This document shows positions 16,846 to 27,800 of a stretch of DNA of 64,000 bases, piece by piece (position 1 is the stretch's first letter; each line of letters opens with the position of its first letter). The translations under genes were made by a program, and so were the position numbers. Source of the DNA: an uncultured Gammaproteobacteria bacterium (GTDB lineage Bacteria > Pseudomonadota > Gammaproteobacteria > Arenicellales > JAANXG01); contig CAMYKK010000029.1 in NCBI GenBank assembly GCA_947258975.1, positions 35,899 through 99,898 on the forward strand, in the 5' to 3' direction. A model generated the notes under the pieces. It saw only the letters and a program-made list of their open reading frames with translations. It made no database searches and was not told where the DNA came from.

Positions 16846-18198
16846 ATGAGTAAGAGCAGCAGTATTTTCCGTATTGCCGGAATTTTGACTCTCGTTGCGG
16901 GTCTATTAGCCGCGCCGACGCTGGTTCAGGCGCTCGAGGACAAGCTGGTTGTTGTGACCTCTTTTCCTAAAGACCTGACCGGTGCCTTCAAGGCGGCGTT
17001 CGAGAAAAACCATCCCGGCGTTAAGGTCGAGATGTTAAAAAAGAAGACCACGGCGGGAGTCAAGTATCTGCAAGAGACGGCGTCCAACAACACATCGGAC
17101 ATGTTTTGGGCATCCGCGCCCGACGCGTTCGAGGTATTGAAGAGCGACGGGTTGCTACAGAAATATCAACTCAAGGCCACCGGCATCCCGGACATGATCG
17201 GCGCCTACCCGATCAATGATCCCGATGGGTATTACAAAGGATTCGCCGGCGCGGGTTACGGGATCATGTGGAACGAGCGCTACATCAAGGCCAAAAAATT
17301 GCCGGCGCCCAAGGAGTGGTCCGATCTGGTCAAACCCGTATACCATGGGCATGTGGGTATGTCGGCGCCATCGCGCTCCGGTACCACCCATCTCACCGTT
17401 GAAACGCTGCTGCAGGGCGAGGGCTGGGAGAAAGGCTGGTCTATGTGGAAAGAGATCGCGGGTAACTTCAACACCGTGACGGAAAGAAGTTTCGGTGTTC
17501 CCGACGGCGTCAATTCCGGGCAGTTCGGACTCGGTGTGGTCATCGATTTCTTCGGTCTGTCATCCCAGGCCTCCGGTTTCCCAGTGCAATTCGTTTACCC
17601 GACCGTCACCACACTGGTGCCGGCCAACATCGGGATTGTTGCCAACGCGCCACACCCCGAGGCGGCGGGGGCATTTATCGAGTTTTTGATGTCGCAGCAA
17701 GGCCAGGAATTGTTACTCGACCCGAAGATCCGCCGCCTGCCGGTGCGCCCGGATATTTACCGCAACGCGCCCGCCGGGTTTCCTAACCCGTTCAAGGACA
17801 AGTCGATCGGCGCGGCAGTCAAATTCGATGTGGTCAAGTCCAAGAACCGTTATAACCTGGTCAATTCCCTGTTCGACGTGATGATCACCTACCGGCTGGA
17901 CGACCTGCGCGCCGCGACCAAGGCCATCCAGGATGCCGAGTCCGCGCTGTCCGGTAAGTCCAATGCCGAGGCGCAGAAACTGATCGCAGAGGCCAAGGCA
18001 TTGGTCGGTGCGGTGCCGATCGATGAGGCGATGGGGTTGAACAAGGATTTCGCCGGCATTTTCAAGAAAAAGCGTAAGAAAGCCACCGACAAGGTGACCG
18101 GCCGGCAGGCGGAGGTCGAGGCCGAATGGGACAACATGGTCAAGGCCAATTACGCCAAGGCCAAAGCGTTGGCGGATAAAGCCATATCGATGTTGTGA
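16846..18198 (+). CDS. ABC transporter substrate-binding protein
   Basis: The 450-residue protein has a signal peptide ending LVQALE at about 30 and a type-2 periplasmic binding fold: LVVVTSFPKDLTGAFKAAFE, ETASNNTSDMFWASAPDAFE, GYGIMWNERYIKAKKLPAPKEWSDL, and APHPEAAGAFIEFLMSQQGQ. It resembles the iron(III)/2-aminoethylphosphonate/phosphoglycerate binding group (SBP_bac_6/11). The last 110 or so residues are a lysine/alanine-rich helical region. It heads a tight three-gene importer operon with permease and ATPase. A -10-like TATAAT lies near 16771. The substrate is not determinable; iron or a phosphonate is plausible. Confidence 0.88.
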   Translation: MSKSSSIFRIAGILTLVAGLLAAPTLVQALEDKLVVVTSFPKDLTGAFKAAFEKNHPGVKVEMLKKKTTAGVKYLQETASNNTSDMFWASAPDAFEVLKSDGLLQKYQLKATGIPDMIGAYPINDPDGYYKGFAGAGYGIMWNERYIKAKKLPAPKEWSDLVKPVYHGHVGMSAPSRSGTTHLTVETLLQGEGWEKGWSMWKEIAGNFNTVTERSFGVPDGVNSGQFGLGVVIDFFGLSSQASGFPVQFVYPTVTTLVPANIGIVANAPHPEAAGAFIEFLMSQQGQELLLDPKIRRLPVRPDIYRNAPAGFPNPFKDKSIGAAVKFDVVKSKNRYNLVNSLFDVMITYRLDDLRAATKAIQDAESALSGKSNAEAQKLIAEAKALVGAVPIDEAMGLNKDFAGIFKKKRKKATDKVTGRQAEVEAEWDNMVKANYAKAKALADKAISML

Positions 18199-18268
18199 CC
18201 TGCGACCCTTGGTGGGGCGGCTCGCGCCCCGCCATGACCGCCACCCTTTGTTACCGGAGCGGTCAGCG

Positions 18269-19978
18269 TTGAGCAACTTCGCACGTACCTCGCCGGGCCC
18301 GGCCGTTGTTGCCGTTTTGCTCGCGTTGTTCTTGCTCGTGTTTCTGGTGATCCCGGTGGCCAAGGTCATCTTCGTCGCGTTTCAAGATCCCAATACCGGC
18401 GCGCTGACCCTGGTCAATTTTGCGGACTTCTTCAATACATCCTTATTCCGCGAATCATTCTTCAATTCCCTGTATGTCGCCTTGATGTCGGTGTTGGTGG
18501 GTTCGGTAATTGCTATGCCGCTCGCATATTTCACCACCCGTTTCAATTTCCATGGTGCGGTCCTCATACAAACCCTGGGCGTGATACCGCTGATCATGCC
18601 GCCTTTTGTCGGCGCGGTTGCGATGCAACTGCTGTTCGGCGCCAACGGATCGATCAATTTGTTATTAGACGATTGGTTTGGCATCAATATCCCGTTTATG
18701 GAGGGCCTGAACGGCGTGATCCTGGTGGAGAGCATCCATTATTTTCCCTTTATCCTCATCAATCTGTCTGCCGCATTGAACAACATCGACCGGTCCATGG
18801 AGGAGTCGGCGCAGAATCTCGGGGCCAATGGCTTACGCTTGTTCCGGCGCATTGTTTTTCCACTGGCCATGCCCGGGTACGTGGCCGGCGCGTCGTTGGT
18901 ATTTTTGAAAGTATTCGACGACTTGGGTACGCCGCTGCTGCTCAATGTCAACAATATGCTCGCCCCCCAAGCCTATCTGCGAATCACATCCATCGGCATC
19001 TCGGACCCGATGGGTTACGTGATTTCCGTGATCCTGGTATTGTTTTCTTTGTTTGCGTTGTGGACCTCATTTCTGGCGATGCGCGGCAAAGACTACGCGA
19101 CGGTGCAAAAGGGCGGTGGCGGTCTTATGAAACGGGATTTGCGGATCTGGGAGAAAGTCGGGGCCTACGCGGTGGTGATCTTCACATTGTTGGTCGTGTT
19201 GTCACCGCATATTGGTTTGACACTGTTGTCCTTCGGCACCATCTGGTCGTTCAGCGTGCTTCCGGACGGCTTCACGCTCGCCAATTACCAGGAAATAATC
19301 GGCACCACGTCCGAGTACATCACCAATACCATGCTGTATGCCGGTTTGGCGGCGTTAATCGATGTGATCTTTGGAATCGCCATCGCCTACCTCGTGTGGC
19401 GGACAAAGCTGGTGGGGCGCAAGTGGTTGGACTACCTGGCCACCGGCGCACTCGCGATCCCCGGGGTGGTGTTGGGAATTGGCTATCTGCGCACCTTCTA
19501 CGAATTTGAGGTGCCGTTCATCGGCCAGCCGCTGGCGAGCTGGTGGGTTATTATTGTTGTCGCCTTGGCGATTCGCCGTTTGCCTTACGCATTGCGTGCC
19601 TGCGTCGCCGCGTTGCAGCAGGTGGCGGTGGCATTGGAGGAGGCGGCGGAGAACCTCGGCGCCACCAAGTACCGCACCGTTAAGCGGGTGGTGGTGCCGC
19701 TGATGTCGGGCGGTATCATCGCCGGGTTCGTTACCAGCTTCGCCACCGCGGCGGTGGAATTGTCGGCGACCATCATGCTGGTGTCGGCGGAGTCGGATGC
19801 GCCGTTATCTTATGGTATCTATGTGTTCATGCAGTCGGCCGCCGGCCGCGGACCCGGCGCAGCCTTGGGTATGATCGCGGTCATCATAGTGGGTGTCGCC
19901 ACCTACTTGTCGCATCGGGTGATCGAGCGCGGCAAACGCGAGCGAGCGCTTGACGCTGCCCTGGCGGGAGGAGTCTAA
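18269..19978 (+). CDS. ABC transporter permease, two fused permease modules
   Basis: I place the start at the TTG at 18269 (LSNFARTSPG...), with GGAG nine bases before it. This gives 569 residues; an earlier in-frame start would add an arginine-rich stretch unlike the family. Two BPD-transport modules are visible, each with the EAA loop: EESAQNLGANGLRLFRRIVFPLAMPG and EEAAENLGATKYRTVKRVVVPLMSGG. About twelve helices are expected. This fused layout is typical of FbpB/ThiP-like importers. It lies 70 bases after the binding protein and three bases before the ATPase. Confidence 0.92.
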   Translation: MSNFARTSPGPAVVAVLLALFLLVFLVIPVAKVIFVAFQDPNTGALTLVNFADFFNTSLFRESFFNSLYVALMSVLVGSVIAMPLAYFTTRFNFHGAVLIQTLGVIPLIMPPFVGAVAMQLLFGANGSINLLLDDWFGINIPFMEGLNGVILVESIHYFPFILINLSAALNNIDRSMEESAQNLGANGLRLFRRIVFPLAMPGYVAGASLVFLKVFDDLGTPLLLNVNNMLAPQAYLRITSIGISDPMGYVISVILVLFSLFALWTSFLAMRGKDYATVQKGGGGLMKRDLRIWEKVGAYAVVIFTLLVVLSPHIGLTLLSFGTIWSFSVLPDGFTLANYQEIIGTTSEYITNTMLYAGLAALIDVIFGIAIAYLVWRTKLVGRKWLDYLATGALAIPGVVLGIGYLRTFYEFEVPFIGQPLASWWVIIVVALAIRRLPYALRACVAALQQVAVALEEAAENLGATKYRTVKRVVVPLMSGGIIAGFVTSFATAAVELSATIMLVSAESDAPLSYGIYVFMQSAAGRGPGAALGMIAVIIVGVATYLSHRVIERGKRERALDAALAGGV

Positions 19979-19981
19979 GCG

Positions 19982-21061
19982 GTGACGACAGGACCCGTAA
20001 GTGTCAAGATCGAGGATGTGCACGTGTCCTTTGGCCGCACGCGCGTGTTGACCGGTGTGAACCTCGATATCGAACCAGGGGAGTTTTTCGCGTTTCTGGG
20101 GCCCTCGGGTTCAGGTAAATCGACACTGTTGCGCGCGATTGCGGGATTCGGACCCCTGCCGGCGGGACGTATTCTCATCGATGGCCAGGATATCACCGCA
20201 TTGCCGCCATGGAAACGCAACGTCGGCATGGTGTTTCAGAGCTATGCCCTGTGGCCGCACATGACGGTGCGCAAGAATATCGCGTTTGGACTTGAAGAAC
20301 ACAAGGTCGACGCCAAGGAGATTCGGCGCCGGGTGGATGCCGCGCTCGATTTGGTAGGCTTGGCCGAGTATGCCGATCGGCGACCCACCCAGCTCTCCGG
20401 CGGGCAGCAACAACGGGTCGCCCTGGCGCGCACGGTGGTGATTGAACCGCGTGTCCTGCTTCTGGACGAACCGCTGTCCAACCTGGATGCCAATCTCAGG
20501 GTGCAGATGCGCCGGGATATCCTCGACCTGCAACGCAAGTTATCACTCACCACGATTTTTGTGACCCACGATCAGGAGGAGGCCAACACGATGTCGGATC
20601 GCATGGCGGTATTAAACGACGGCGTGATTCAACAGGTGGGCGCGCCGATGGCGCTGTATGACCGGCCGGCTAATTTGTTCGTGGCGGATTTTCTCGGCAC
20701 CGCGAATGTGCTCGAGGGACGCTTTATCACCGACAATGGGCGCAGCCGCTTCACGGATGAAAGCGGCATCGAGATTGTTATCGACAAGACAGTGGAACCT
20801 GGGTACGGCGCGCTGGTGCTCCGGCCGCAGAACTTGACCATCCAGCCTCCCGGGGCGTCCCATCGGGCCCACATCGTGCCGTTACCGGGCACTGTGCAAT
20901 ACGTCGAATTCTTGGGTTCCATTGTCCGCTATGCAGTGCAAGTCGGACCGCATGTCATCCTTATCGATGAGAGTCACCATCAGGGGGACCAGGTGTTCGA
21001 GCAATGGGTAGCGGTGGAAGTTGGCGTGGATACGAATTATTTGACCACCCTTGCCCAATAA
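19982..21061 (+). CDS. ABC transporter ATP-binding protein
   Basis: The 359-residue ATPase starts at a GTG three bases after the permease stop. Walker A is [12 protein letters not shown] (about 40-51), the Q-loop is [13 protein letters not shown], the signature is [14 protein letters not shown], Walker B is [10 protein letters not shown], and the switch is VTHDQEEA. The C-terminal part is a TOBE-like regulatory domain ([11 protein letters not shown]). It powers the importer formed with the two preceding genes. The layout matches FbpC/PotA-type transporters of iron, polyamine or phosphonate; the substrate remains open. Confidence 0.93.
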   Translation: MTTGPVSVKIEDVHVSFGRTRVLTGVNLDIEPGEFFAFLGPSGSGKSTLLRAIAGFGPLPAGRILIDGQDITALPPWKRNVGMVFQSYALWPHMTVRKNIAFGLEEHKVDAKEIRRRVDAALDLVGLAEYADRRPTQLSGGQQQRVALARTVVIEPRVLLLDEPLSNLDANLRVQMRRDILDLQRKLSLTTIFVTHDQEEANTMSDRMAVLNDGVIQQVGAPMALYDRPANLFVADFLGTANVLEGRFITDNGRSRFTDESGIEIVIDKTVEPGYGALVLRPQNLTIQPPGASHRAHIVPLPGTVQYVEFLGSIVRYAVQVGPHVILIDESHHQGDQVFEQWVAVEVGVDTNYLTTLAQ

Positions 21062-21246
21062 CGGGAGTAACCGGTTCTACGGGCGATCTTTGATTCTATC
21101 ATCTGTGTCGGTGTTTATTGGCGCCCAGTTTGGCCTGCCGTCTCCACGGTGTCCCGTCGAGCGTGTAAATTGCACCCAGGACACCAGATGATGGTGAAGG
21201 GATCGGGAGCTTAGATGCCGTTCCGCGGACTGGGTTATTGCTCGGT

Positions 21247-21363
21247 TCAGACCATAGATAACGATATCACCACCAACACGATTACAATCGCCGCTGCGAG
21301 CAACCAACTACCTGCCACATAGCTTCCAGGTGCGATGTGGTCTTCTGGCCGGTAATCCAACAT
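21247..21363 (-). CDS. 38-residue single-pass membrane protein (candidate)
   Basis: The minus-strand ATG at 21363 is preceded by GGGAGAAAGTC, a good ribosome-binding site. The product begins MLDYRPEDHIAPGSYVAG and ends in one hydrophobic helix (SWLLAAAIVIVLVVISLSMV). It lies 130 bases downstream of the Crp-family gene on the same strand, so it may be cotranscribed. No family recognised; real expression is uncertain. Confidence 0.5.
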   Translation of the reverse strand: MLDYRPEDHIAPGSYVAGSWLLAAAIVIVLVVISLSMV

Positions 21364-21493
21364 GACTTTCTCCCAGGTTGTCGCCGGTAATCCGGCAGTC
21401 TGTGGAGGAAAGCGTAATGAAATGGAGGGGGACAGTCTGTGCGGCGTTACAGAATAGTTTGTGAAATATGCACACCCGTACGGCGTAGGCGGC

Positions 21494-22153
21494 TCACCAA
21501 GCCGGCGGTAGTTTTTGGTGAATGAGGATATGATCCTTCTTGATGTCGATATATCCACCCGTTGACAGGTCCTTGAGAATACGGCTCACCATCTCGCGTG
21601 AGGCGCCCACCATTTTGGCAATTTCCTGCTGCGAAGGCCTTTCATCAATTATTAATTTGCCGTCAATTTCTTTCGCCATGTCGAGCAAAACCCTTGCAAT
21701 CCGGCCGTAGACATCCAGCAATGCCAAGCCTCTAACGTTCTCTGTCAGATGCCTGATCTTTTTCGTGAGGGTTTCCAAGAGCGTGAGTGCAACAGTGGGA
21801 TTGTTGACGAGATACGCATCGAAGTCCGCTTTTGAGATCACCGCGACGGTTGTGGGTTCCAGGGTCATCACCGAAGCGGAGCGGGCGCCACCGTCAAGCA
21901 ATGACAGTTCACCAAAGTACTCGTTCGGCTCTAATCTAGCGAGGATGATCTCTTTTCCATGCTCATCATTCAGGAATACCTTTACCTTGCCGGAATGAAT
22001 GACGTACAAGGTGTTCGTGATGTCGCCTTCCGTCATGACGATGGTGTTTTTGGGAAAGCTGCGGGTAATGGCATGGCTCGAAATAGTCTTCAAGTCTGCT
22101 TCCTTGAGACCGGAAAAAAGTGGGATGTTCTCCAACGTTTTGTGTACGTCCAT
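21494..22153 (-). CDS. Crp/Fnr-family transcriptional regulator, Crp type
   Basis: The 219-residue protein has an N-terminal cyclic-nucleotide-binding domain (about 15-130) with the phosphate-binding cassette FGELSLLDGGARSASV. The C-terminal helix-turn-helix is PSQQEIAKMVGASREMVSRILKDL (about 168-191). There is no cysteine at all, so it cannot carry an Fnr-type iron-sulfur cluster; cAMP or cGMP binding is favoured. It is divergent from a CHASE2 cyclase, 273 bases away. Palindromes in the shared intergenic region are candidate operators. It may thus read out the neighbouring cyclase (inferred). Confidence 0.93.
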   Translation of the reverse strand: MDVHKTLENIPLFSGLKEADLKTISSHAITRSFPKNTIVMTEGDITNTLYVIHSGKVKVFLNDEHGKEIILARLEPNEYFGELSLLDGGARSASVMTLEPTTVAVISKADFDAYLVNNPTVALTLLETLTKKIRHLTENVRGLALLDVYGRIARVLLDMAKEIDGKLIIDERPSQQEIAKMVGASREMVSRILKDLSTGGYIDIKKDHILIHQKLPPAW

Positions 22154-22192
22154 AGGGCCGATGTCCGCAAGCGTGGGTTCACGGAGATCATA

Positions 22193-22233
22193 CTATGACC
22201 ATTCATAGAATGACATTGTTTGGAGTTCAAACA
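22193..22233. promoter_or_regulatory. Inverted repeats between regulator and cyclase genes
   Basis: Two perfect inverted repeats lie just upstream of the Crp-type gene: CTATGA-CCAT-TCATAG (22193-22208) and TGTTTG-GAGTT-CAAACA (22217-22233). Their size suits dimeric Crp/Fnr-family binding, but neither matches the E. coli TGTGA-N6-TCACA consensus. The position fits autoregulation and control of the divergent cyclase. Confidence 0.5.
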
Positions 22234-22426
22234 CTCACTAGACAACCCAATTTTCCCGCAGAACACACTTGCTAAGTTTCCCCCACATGCACAATACATC
22301 GTATGATGGGCTCGGTACTGAATAAAAGTTTCAGGGTAAAGACCTTCAAACGACTTTGTCATCCGCGGTCACCGGGCTTGTGCCTTCGAAATCCACACGC
22401 GGGTGCGACCGCCGTTTAGAAAGAAC

Positions 22427-24634
22427 ATGTCGCATCGCAAAAATGCCACGGTATTGGGTTTGTTGGTGGGATTGCTCGGCAGCTTGGCATCGCTGACATC
22501 AACCGGTTGGTTTGTAGAGCAAGAGATCGGACTCAGCTGGTTGTTCAAGCTGCGAGGGAAGGTAACGGCGCCTGCGGATGCCGTGGTTGTCGTGTTGGAT
22601 AAGGAATCGGCGGCGCGGTTTGGGCAGTCGTCGAAGATCCGCAACTGGGCGCGGTCGTTACATGCGGAACTCATCGACAAGCTGACCGCGCGTGGCGCAG
22701 CGGTTATCGTATTCGATATTTTTTTCGAAGCAAACCGCGATCCTGGCGGTGATCGTGCGTTGGCGGGCGCCATGCGACGGAGTGGGCGGGTGGTGCTGTT
22801 CCAACGCGTCGAGCGCGAACGAACCCCCGTCGTCACATTGGACAGTTTGGTCACGCCAACGCCTGTAGTAGCGGCAGCGGCGGCGGGGCTCGGGCCTTTT
22901 CCTCTTCCCAAGGTTCCCAATCGCGTGAATCAGGTGTGGGCGTTTTACCCGGCGGTGGGCAATGTTGCGACGCTGCCTGCCGCGGCGCTGCACATTTATG
23001 CCTTGCAACGGCTCGGGTATGCCAACCTAATCTCTCGGCTGAAACAGGCCGGTTTCCCGTTAACGGACGTGCTTTCCAGGGAACCCGCATCGGCGCGGGA
23101 TCTGCAAGCGTTTATCGGTGTGTTGCGCAGTGGATTCCGCGGCCGGCCCGGTTTTGCGAACTGGTTTATCACGGAACTAGGGAAGTCAACGGAACTGCCG
23201 CCCGGCACGGAAAAGATCCTTACCGCCTTGGCACGTATGTACGCGCGGGATGACAGTTACTTTTTGAACTTTTATGGTCCCGCCGGGACGATAACCACGA
23301 TTCCGTATCATGCGCTCTGGGATGAGCGTGCGGATTCGGCCGCGTTGCCAGATCTTGCCGGCAAGGCGGTGTTTGTGGGCAGCACGCACATATCGCTCAC
23401 CGACCGATTAGACGATTTCCACACCGTGTTCTCTACCGAGGATGGGGTAGACCTCGCCGGCGTGGAAATTGCCGCGACCGCGTTTGCCAACCTGTTAGAC
23501 GATCGTGCGTTGCGCCCCGTGGACAAATGGATGGGCGGCGCAATTTTGTCGTTGCTGGGGCTCCTGAGCGGCTGGCTGGGCTACCGATTACCCGGTGTAC
23601 GGGCGGTGAGCGCCATCGTGGTTCTGGGCACCGGTTACCTGTTTGCCTGCGGGCATGTTTTTTCCAACCACGGTCTGTGGATGCCGACTTTTATCCCCCT
23701 GGTCGTCCAGCTGCCGTTGGCCCTGACGTTGGGTCTTTTGTGGCAGTACCTCGGCGCACGGCGCACCAGCGAGAGGGTCACACGGGCGATCCGATATTAC
23801 GTGCCACGCAGAGCGGTGGATCGCCTGGTTGAGGAGGGCGAACCCAGCACAGCGGTGGAATTCGATTATGGCGTTTGTCTGTTCACCGATGTGAGCGGAT
23901 ACACGACGTTGACGGAGGAGGTGGCGCCGGCCGAACTGGCCAGGCTATCGAACGAATACTTTTCACTGCTGGGTGTACGTCTTGGTCAGTGGCAGGGGGA
24001 GATGATGGGATTCGGCGGGGATGGCATGGTCGGATTGTGGACCGAAGCGCATCCTGCCAAGAACGCGTGCCTGAGCGCGTGTTGCGCGGCACTCGACATC
24101 CTCGATGACGTTGATGATTTCAACACGAAACATCCCGATCGGCCCTTCCACACGCGCATCGGCGTGCACGCCGGCTCGGTGGTGTTGGGCAACGTTGGCG
24201 GTGGTGGACATTACAGCTACGTGGCGCGGGGTGACATCATGAACACCGCTTCGCGGATCGAAGGGCTGAGTAAGCTGTTGCAAACTCGGCTGCTGGCTGA
24301 TGAATCGGTGGTTAGGCATCTAGACGAATTGCTGGTGCGCGGGACGGGGACATTCGTACTGAAGGGCAAGCATGATGCATTGACGATCTATGAAATTCTA
24401 TGCCGGTGGCAGGATGCGACCCGGAATCAGCAGCAACTCTGTGAGATGTTCGACGCCGCGATGAAAGTTTTCGACGCAAGGCGATGGTCTGTCGCCGGGA
24501 GGGATTTTGAAGAAATCCTCACGCAGCACCCCGGCGACGGTCCAACGCGGTTTTATCGCGATCTATGCCGAAAGTATGCCGCCGGAACGCGCGACGAGGA
24601 TGCGAGCGCCACTATTCGAATTGTGACGAAATAG
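22427..24634 (+). CDS. CHASE2-domain adenylate/guanylate cyclase (class III)
   Basis: From ATG 22427, with GAAAG upstream, the protein is 735 residues; a GTG 24 bases earlier is possible. An N-terminal helix anchors an extracytoplasmic CHASE2 sensor (about 25-345, with DAVVVVLDKESAARFG and KAVFVGSTHISLTDRLDDFHTVF). About three helices follow (about 370-445), then a cytoplasmic class III cyclase domain. Metal-binding aspartates are visible in CLFTDVSGYT (D488) and FGGDGMVG (D532), with the NTASRIEG asparagine/arginine. The C-terminal 70 residues are TPR-like. It should make cAMP or cGMP in response to an envelope signal. Neighbours are a Crp-type regulator and a FecR-TPR-barrel protein. Confidence 0.93.
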   Translation: MSHRKNATVLGLLVGLLGSLASLTSTGWFVEQEIGLSWLFKLRGKVTAPADAVVVVLDKESAARFGQSSKIRNWARSLHAELIDKLTARGAAVIVFDIFFEANRDPGGDRALAGAMRRSGRVVLFQRVERERTPVVTLDSLVTPTPVVAAAAAGLGPFPLPKVPNRVNQVWAFYPAVGNVATLPAAALHIYALQRLGYANLISRLKQAGFPLTDVLSREPASARDLQAFIGVLRSGFRGRPGFANWFITELGKSTELPPGTEKILTALARMYARDDSYFLNFYGPAGTITTIPYHALWDERADSAALPDLAGKAVFVGSTHISLTDRLDDFHTVFSTEDGVDLAGVEIAATAFANLLDDRALRPVDKWMGGAILSLLGLLSGWLGYRLPGVRAVSAIVVLGTGYLFACGHVFSNHGLWMPTFIPLVVQLPLALTLGLLWQYLGARRTSERVTRAIRYYVPRRAVDRLVEEGEPSTAVEFDYGVCLFTDVSGYTTLTEEVAPAELARLSNEYFSLLGVRLGQWQGEMMGFGGDGMVGLWTEAHPAKNACLSACCAALDILDDVDDFNTKHPDRPFHTRIGVHAGSVVLGNVGGGGHYSYVARGDIMNTASRIEGLSKLLQTRLLADESVVRHLDELLVRGTGTFVLKGKHDALTIYEILCRWQDATRNQQQLCEMFDAAMKVFDARRWSVAGRDFEEILTQHPGDGPTRFYRDLCRKYAAGTRDEDASATIRIVTK

Positions 24635-24821
24635 TTGAGCGGAGCGATAAGTTATCGAACGTACGCCGAACGCGAACCATTTTATTGATTAATACCCCGA
24701 TCAGTGGTATGGAGTGATACCGATCTCTGCAATTGTTTGACGACCATAGCCGCATCGGCAGTAGCTGTCGCTGTATGACGCTCGAAAGTAGTGTCCACAC
24801 TGCGAGTTACAAGGAAACACA

Positions 24822-27800
24822 ATGAGAAAGTTGTCGCTAAAACTGGCAGTTGTTGTGCGTGTTTTTCTTGTTTGTCTTATGTCATGGCCGTCGCTGGCGG
24901 GCGCGCTATGCGTCAACCCTGTCGCCGAGCTCGTTTCCACACAAGGCACAATCGAACTCAACAAATCCCCCGCAAGACTATCCGATGCGATTTGTCCCGG
25001 TGATGTCGTCACAGTAGGCCCCCGCAGCCGCGCGGCAATCGTGATTCTGGAAACAGACACGGTGTTGCGAATCGATCAAGATACGGAGCTGCGTGTGCGC
25101 AATGTTTCTCCTCAGGGAGCTTCTCTTCTCGATCTGTTGCAGGGGGCGATCAATCTGTTGACGCCGGCACCGCGATCGCTGGAGATCACAACGCCGGTGG
25201 TCAATGCCGCGGTGGAGGGAACCGAATTCTACATGCGTGTCGCAGCGGATCGTGCGGTGATCACCGTCTTCGAGGGACGCGTGGCAGCGAGCAACGATTT
25301 CGGCAGCTTGAAGTTAACCGCTAATGAATCGGCTGTCGTCGTCGCCACCCAAGCCCCGAAAAGGCAGGCCATGGTCCGCCCCCGCGACACCGTACAATGG
25401 GCCTTGTACTACCCGCCTATCGGCGTCGATGAAACCGCGTCACCGTCAACGCGCCGCGCGGCGGAGTTGCTGGCGGTTGGCAGGGTGGATGAGGCCGGCG
25501 GCCTGTTGGATGATGCAATTCGCAAGAACCCCAACGAGGTCGCTGCCCTTGCGTTAAAAAGCATTATTGCCGTTGCCCAAAACCAGACTGATGCGGGGTT
25601 ACAGCTAGCGGAGGATGCGGTTTCCACGAATTCAGGATCGGGAGTTGCCCACATCGCGCTTTCCTATGCGCAGCAAGCGAACTTCCGGCTCGACCTTGCC
25701 AGGCAAAGTGTAGACAAGGCGGTAGAGTTGGATGCGGATAACGCGTTTGCATGGGCCAGATTATCGGAGTTGTGGTTGTCTGAAGGCAATCTCAATAAAG
25801 CGCTGGAGGCCGCGGACCAGGCCGTGAAGCGTGCCCCGGACCTGGCGCGGACCCAATCGGTGCTGGGTTTTGCCTATCTGGTCCGCATAAACATCGGCGA
25901 GGCAAAACAAGCGTTCGAGAATGCAATTCAACGCGATCAAGCCGATCCCCTGCCGCGCCTCGGCCTGGGTCTGGCGAAGATCCGGCGTGGCGATCTCATC
26001 GCAGGGCGCCGGGACATGGAAATCGCCGCCAGCCTCGACCCGAACAATTCACTGCTGCGCAGTTATCTCGGCAAGGCCTATTTCGAAGAAAGGCGCACGC
26101 CCCTGGACGCGCGGCAGTTTGCACTGGCCAAGGAGTTGGATCCCAACGATCCAACACCGTGGTTGTACGACGCCATCCGCAAACAGACCCAGAACCGGCC
26201 GGTCGAGGCGTTGCAAGATCTGCAGCGATCTATTGATCTCAACGACAACCGCGCAGTGTACCGATCCCAGTTGTTCCTCGACCAAGACTTGGCAGCACGC
26301 AGCGCCGGATTGGGACGGATATACACTGATCTTGGCTTCGAGCAGCGGGCGTTGGTCGAGGGTTGGAAATCCGTCAACCGTGAACCGGGTAATTTTTCTG
26401 GGCATCGACTGCTGGCTGATACCTACGCGACACTGCCACGCCACGAGATCGCACGGGTCAGTGAGCTGCTCCAGTCTCAACTCCTGCAACCTCTCAATGT
26501 AACGCCGCTTCAGCCTCAACTGGCGGAAAGCGATCTTTTTATTATCAGTGGCACTGGACCATCGGATCCGGCTTTTAACGAGTTCAATCCCCTCTTTGCC
26601 CGTGACCGGTTGGCCTTGCAGGCTAACGGGGTACTTGGTGGGAATGACACCATCGGTAACGACCTGGTGCTGTCCGGTTTGCACGGTAAGATATCGTATA
26701 GCGTCGGCCAGTTTCACTTTGAGTCGGAGGGATTTCGTGACAACAACGACCAGAATCAGGACATCTATAACGCCTTTGTGCAGGCAAACCTGTCACCTGT
26801 GACCAGCATCCAAGCGGAAATTCGATCGACAGACAAAGACCAGGGCGATCTTGGCCTGCGTTTTGATCCGGACGATTTTTCGCCAGTCTTACGCAGTCAA
26901 GAGGAAACTGATCTCGTTCGTGTCGGATTGCGTCATAACTTGACGCCGGGTTCCAGTGTCGTCGGATCTCTAATTTCCCAGCGTGCAGACTTTAGAACAA
27001 GCGAAAGCTTCCCACCGCTGGGAGACGTTTTATTCGATGAAGAGGTAGATGGGTATATTGCCGAGCTTCAACATCTATTCCGAGCGGAACGTTTCAACAT
27101 CATTAGTGGTTTAGGATATTTTGAGGGAGATGTGGAGGAATTTAGCAATGTTTTTGGAACTGTCGAGCAAGAAACAAGCGACATAAACCATACCAATGGG
27201 TATGTTTATTCGAAAATCGAATATCCCAGGAATGTAACGTGGACAGTCGGCTTGAGCGCGGACTCATTCGAAGAAGTGTTAATAGATAGTGATGAACTTA
27301 ACCCAAAATTCGGAGCAACATGGAATCTGCGCCCGGAAACAACTATCCGTCTTGCTGCGTTTCAGGTATTGAGGCGGACTTTAGTTGCTCAGCAGACCAT
27401 CGAGCCCACGCAGGTAGCCGGCTTCAATCAGTTTTTTGACGATGACAACGGTACCAAATCCAAGCGGTACGGCATTGCTATAGATCAGCAATTTTCTGAA
27501 AAACTCTACACCGGGATTGAGTTGTCGAAAAGGGAACTGACGATACCCAACGACATTTTCCTCACGCCGCGTCAACTCATCGAATTCGATTGGGAAGAAC
27601 GAGCCGACCGGGCCTATCTGTATTGGACGGTACATCCGCGGATGGCGGTTACCAGTGAAATCCAACGTGAGCGCTTCGATCGACCGCAACCTGATGGCCT
27701 GGGACCTTTTTTTGGTGTACGGCGCCTCACGACGTATCGTGTTCCATTAGGCGTTAATTTCTATCACCCATCTGGTTTTATCGCACGCTTTAGAGCCGTC

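Noticed and set aside
17713..18369. Minus-strand ORF over the ABC binding-protein gene
   Set aside because: Low-complexity antisense frame without a ribosome-binding site or family features.
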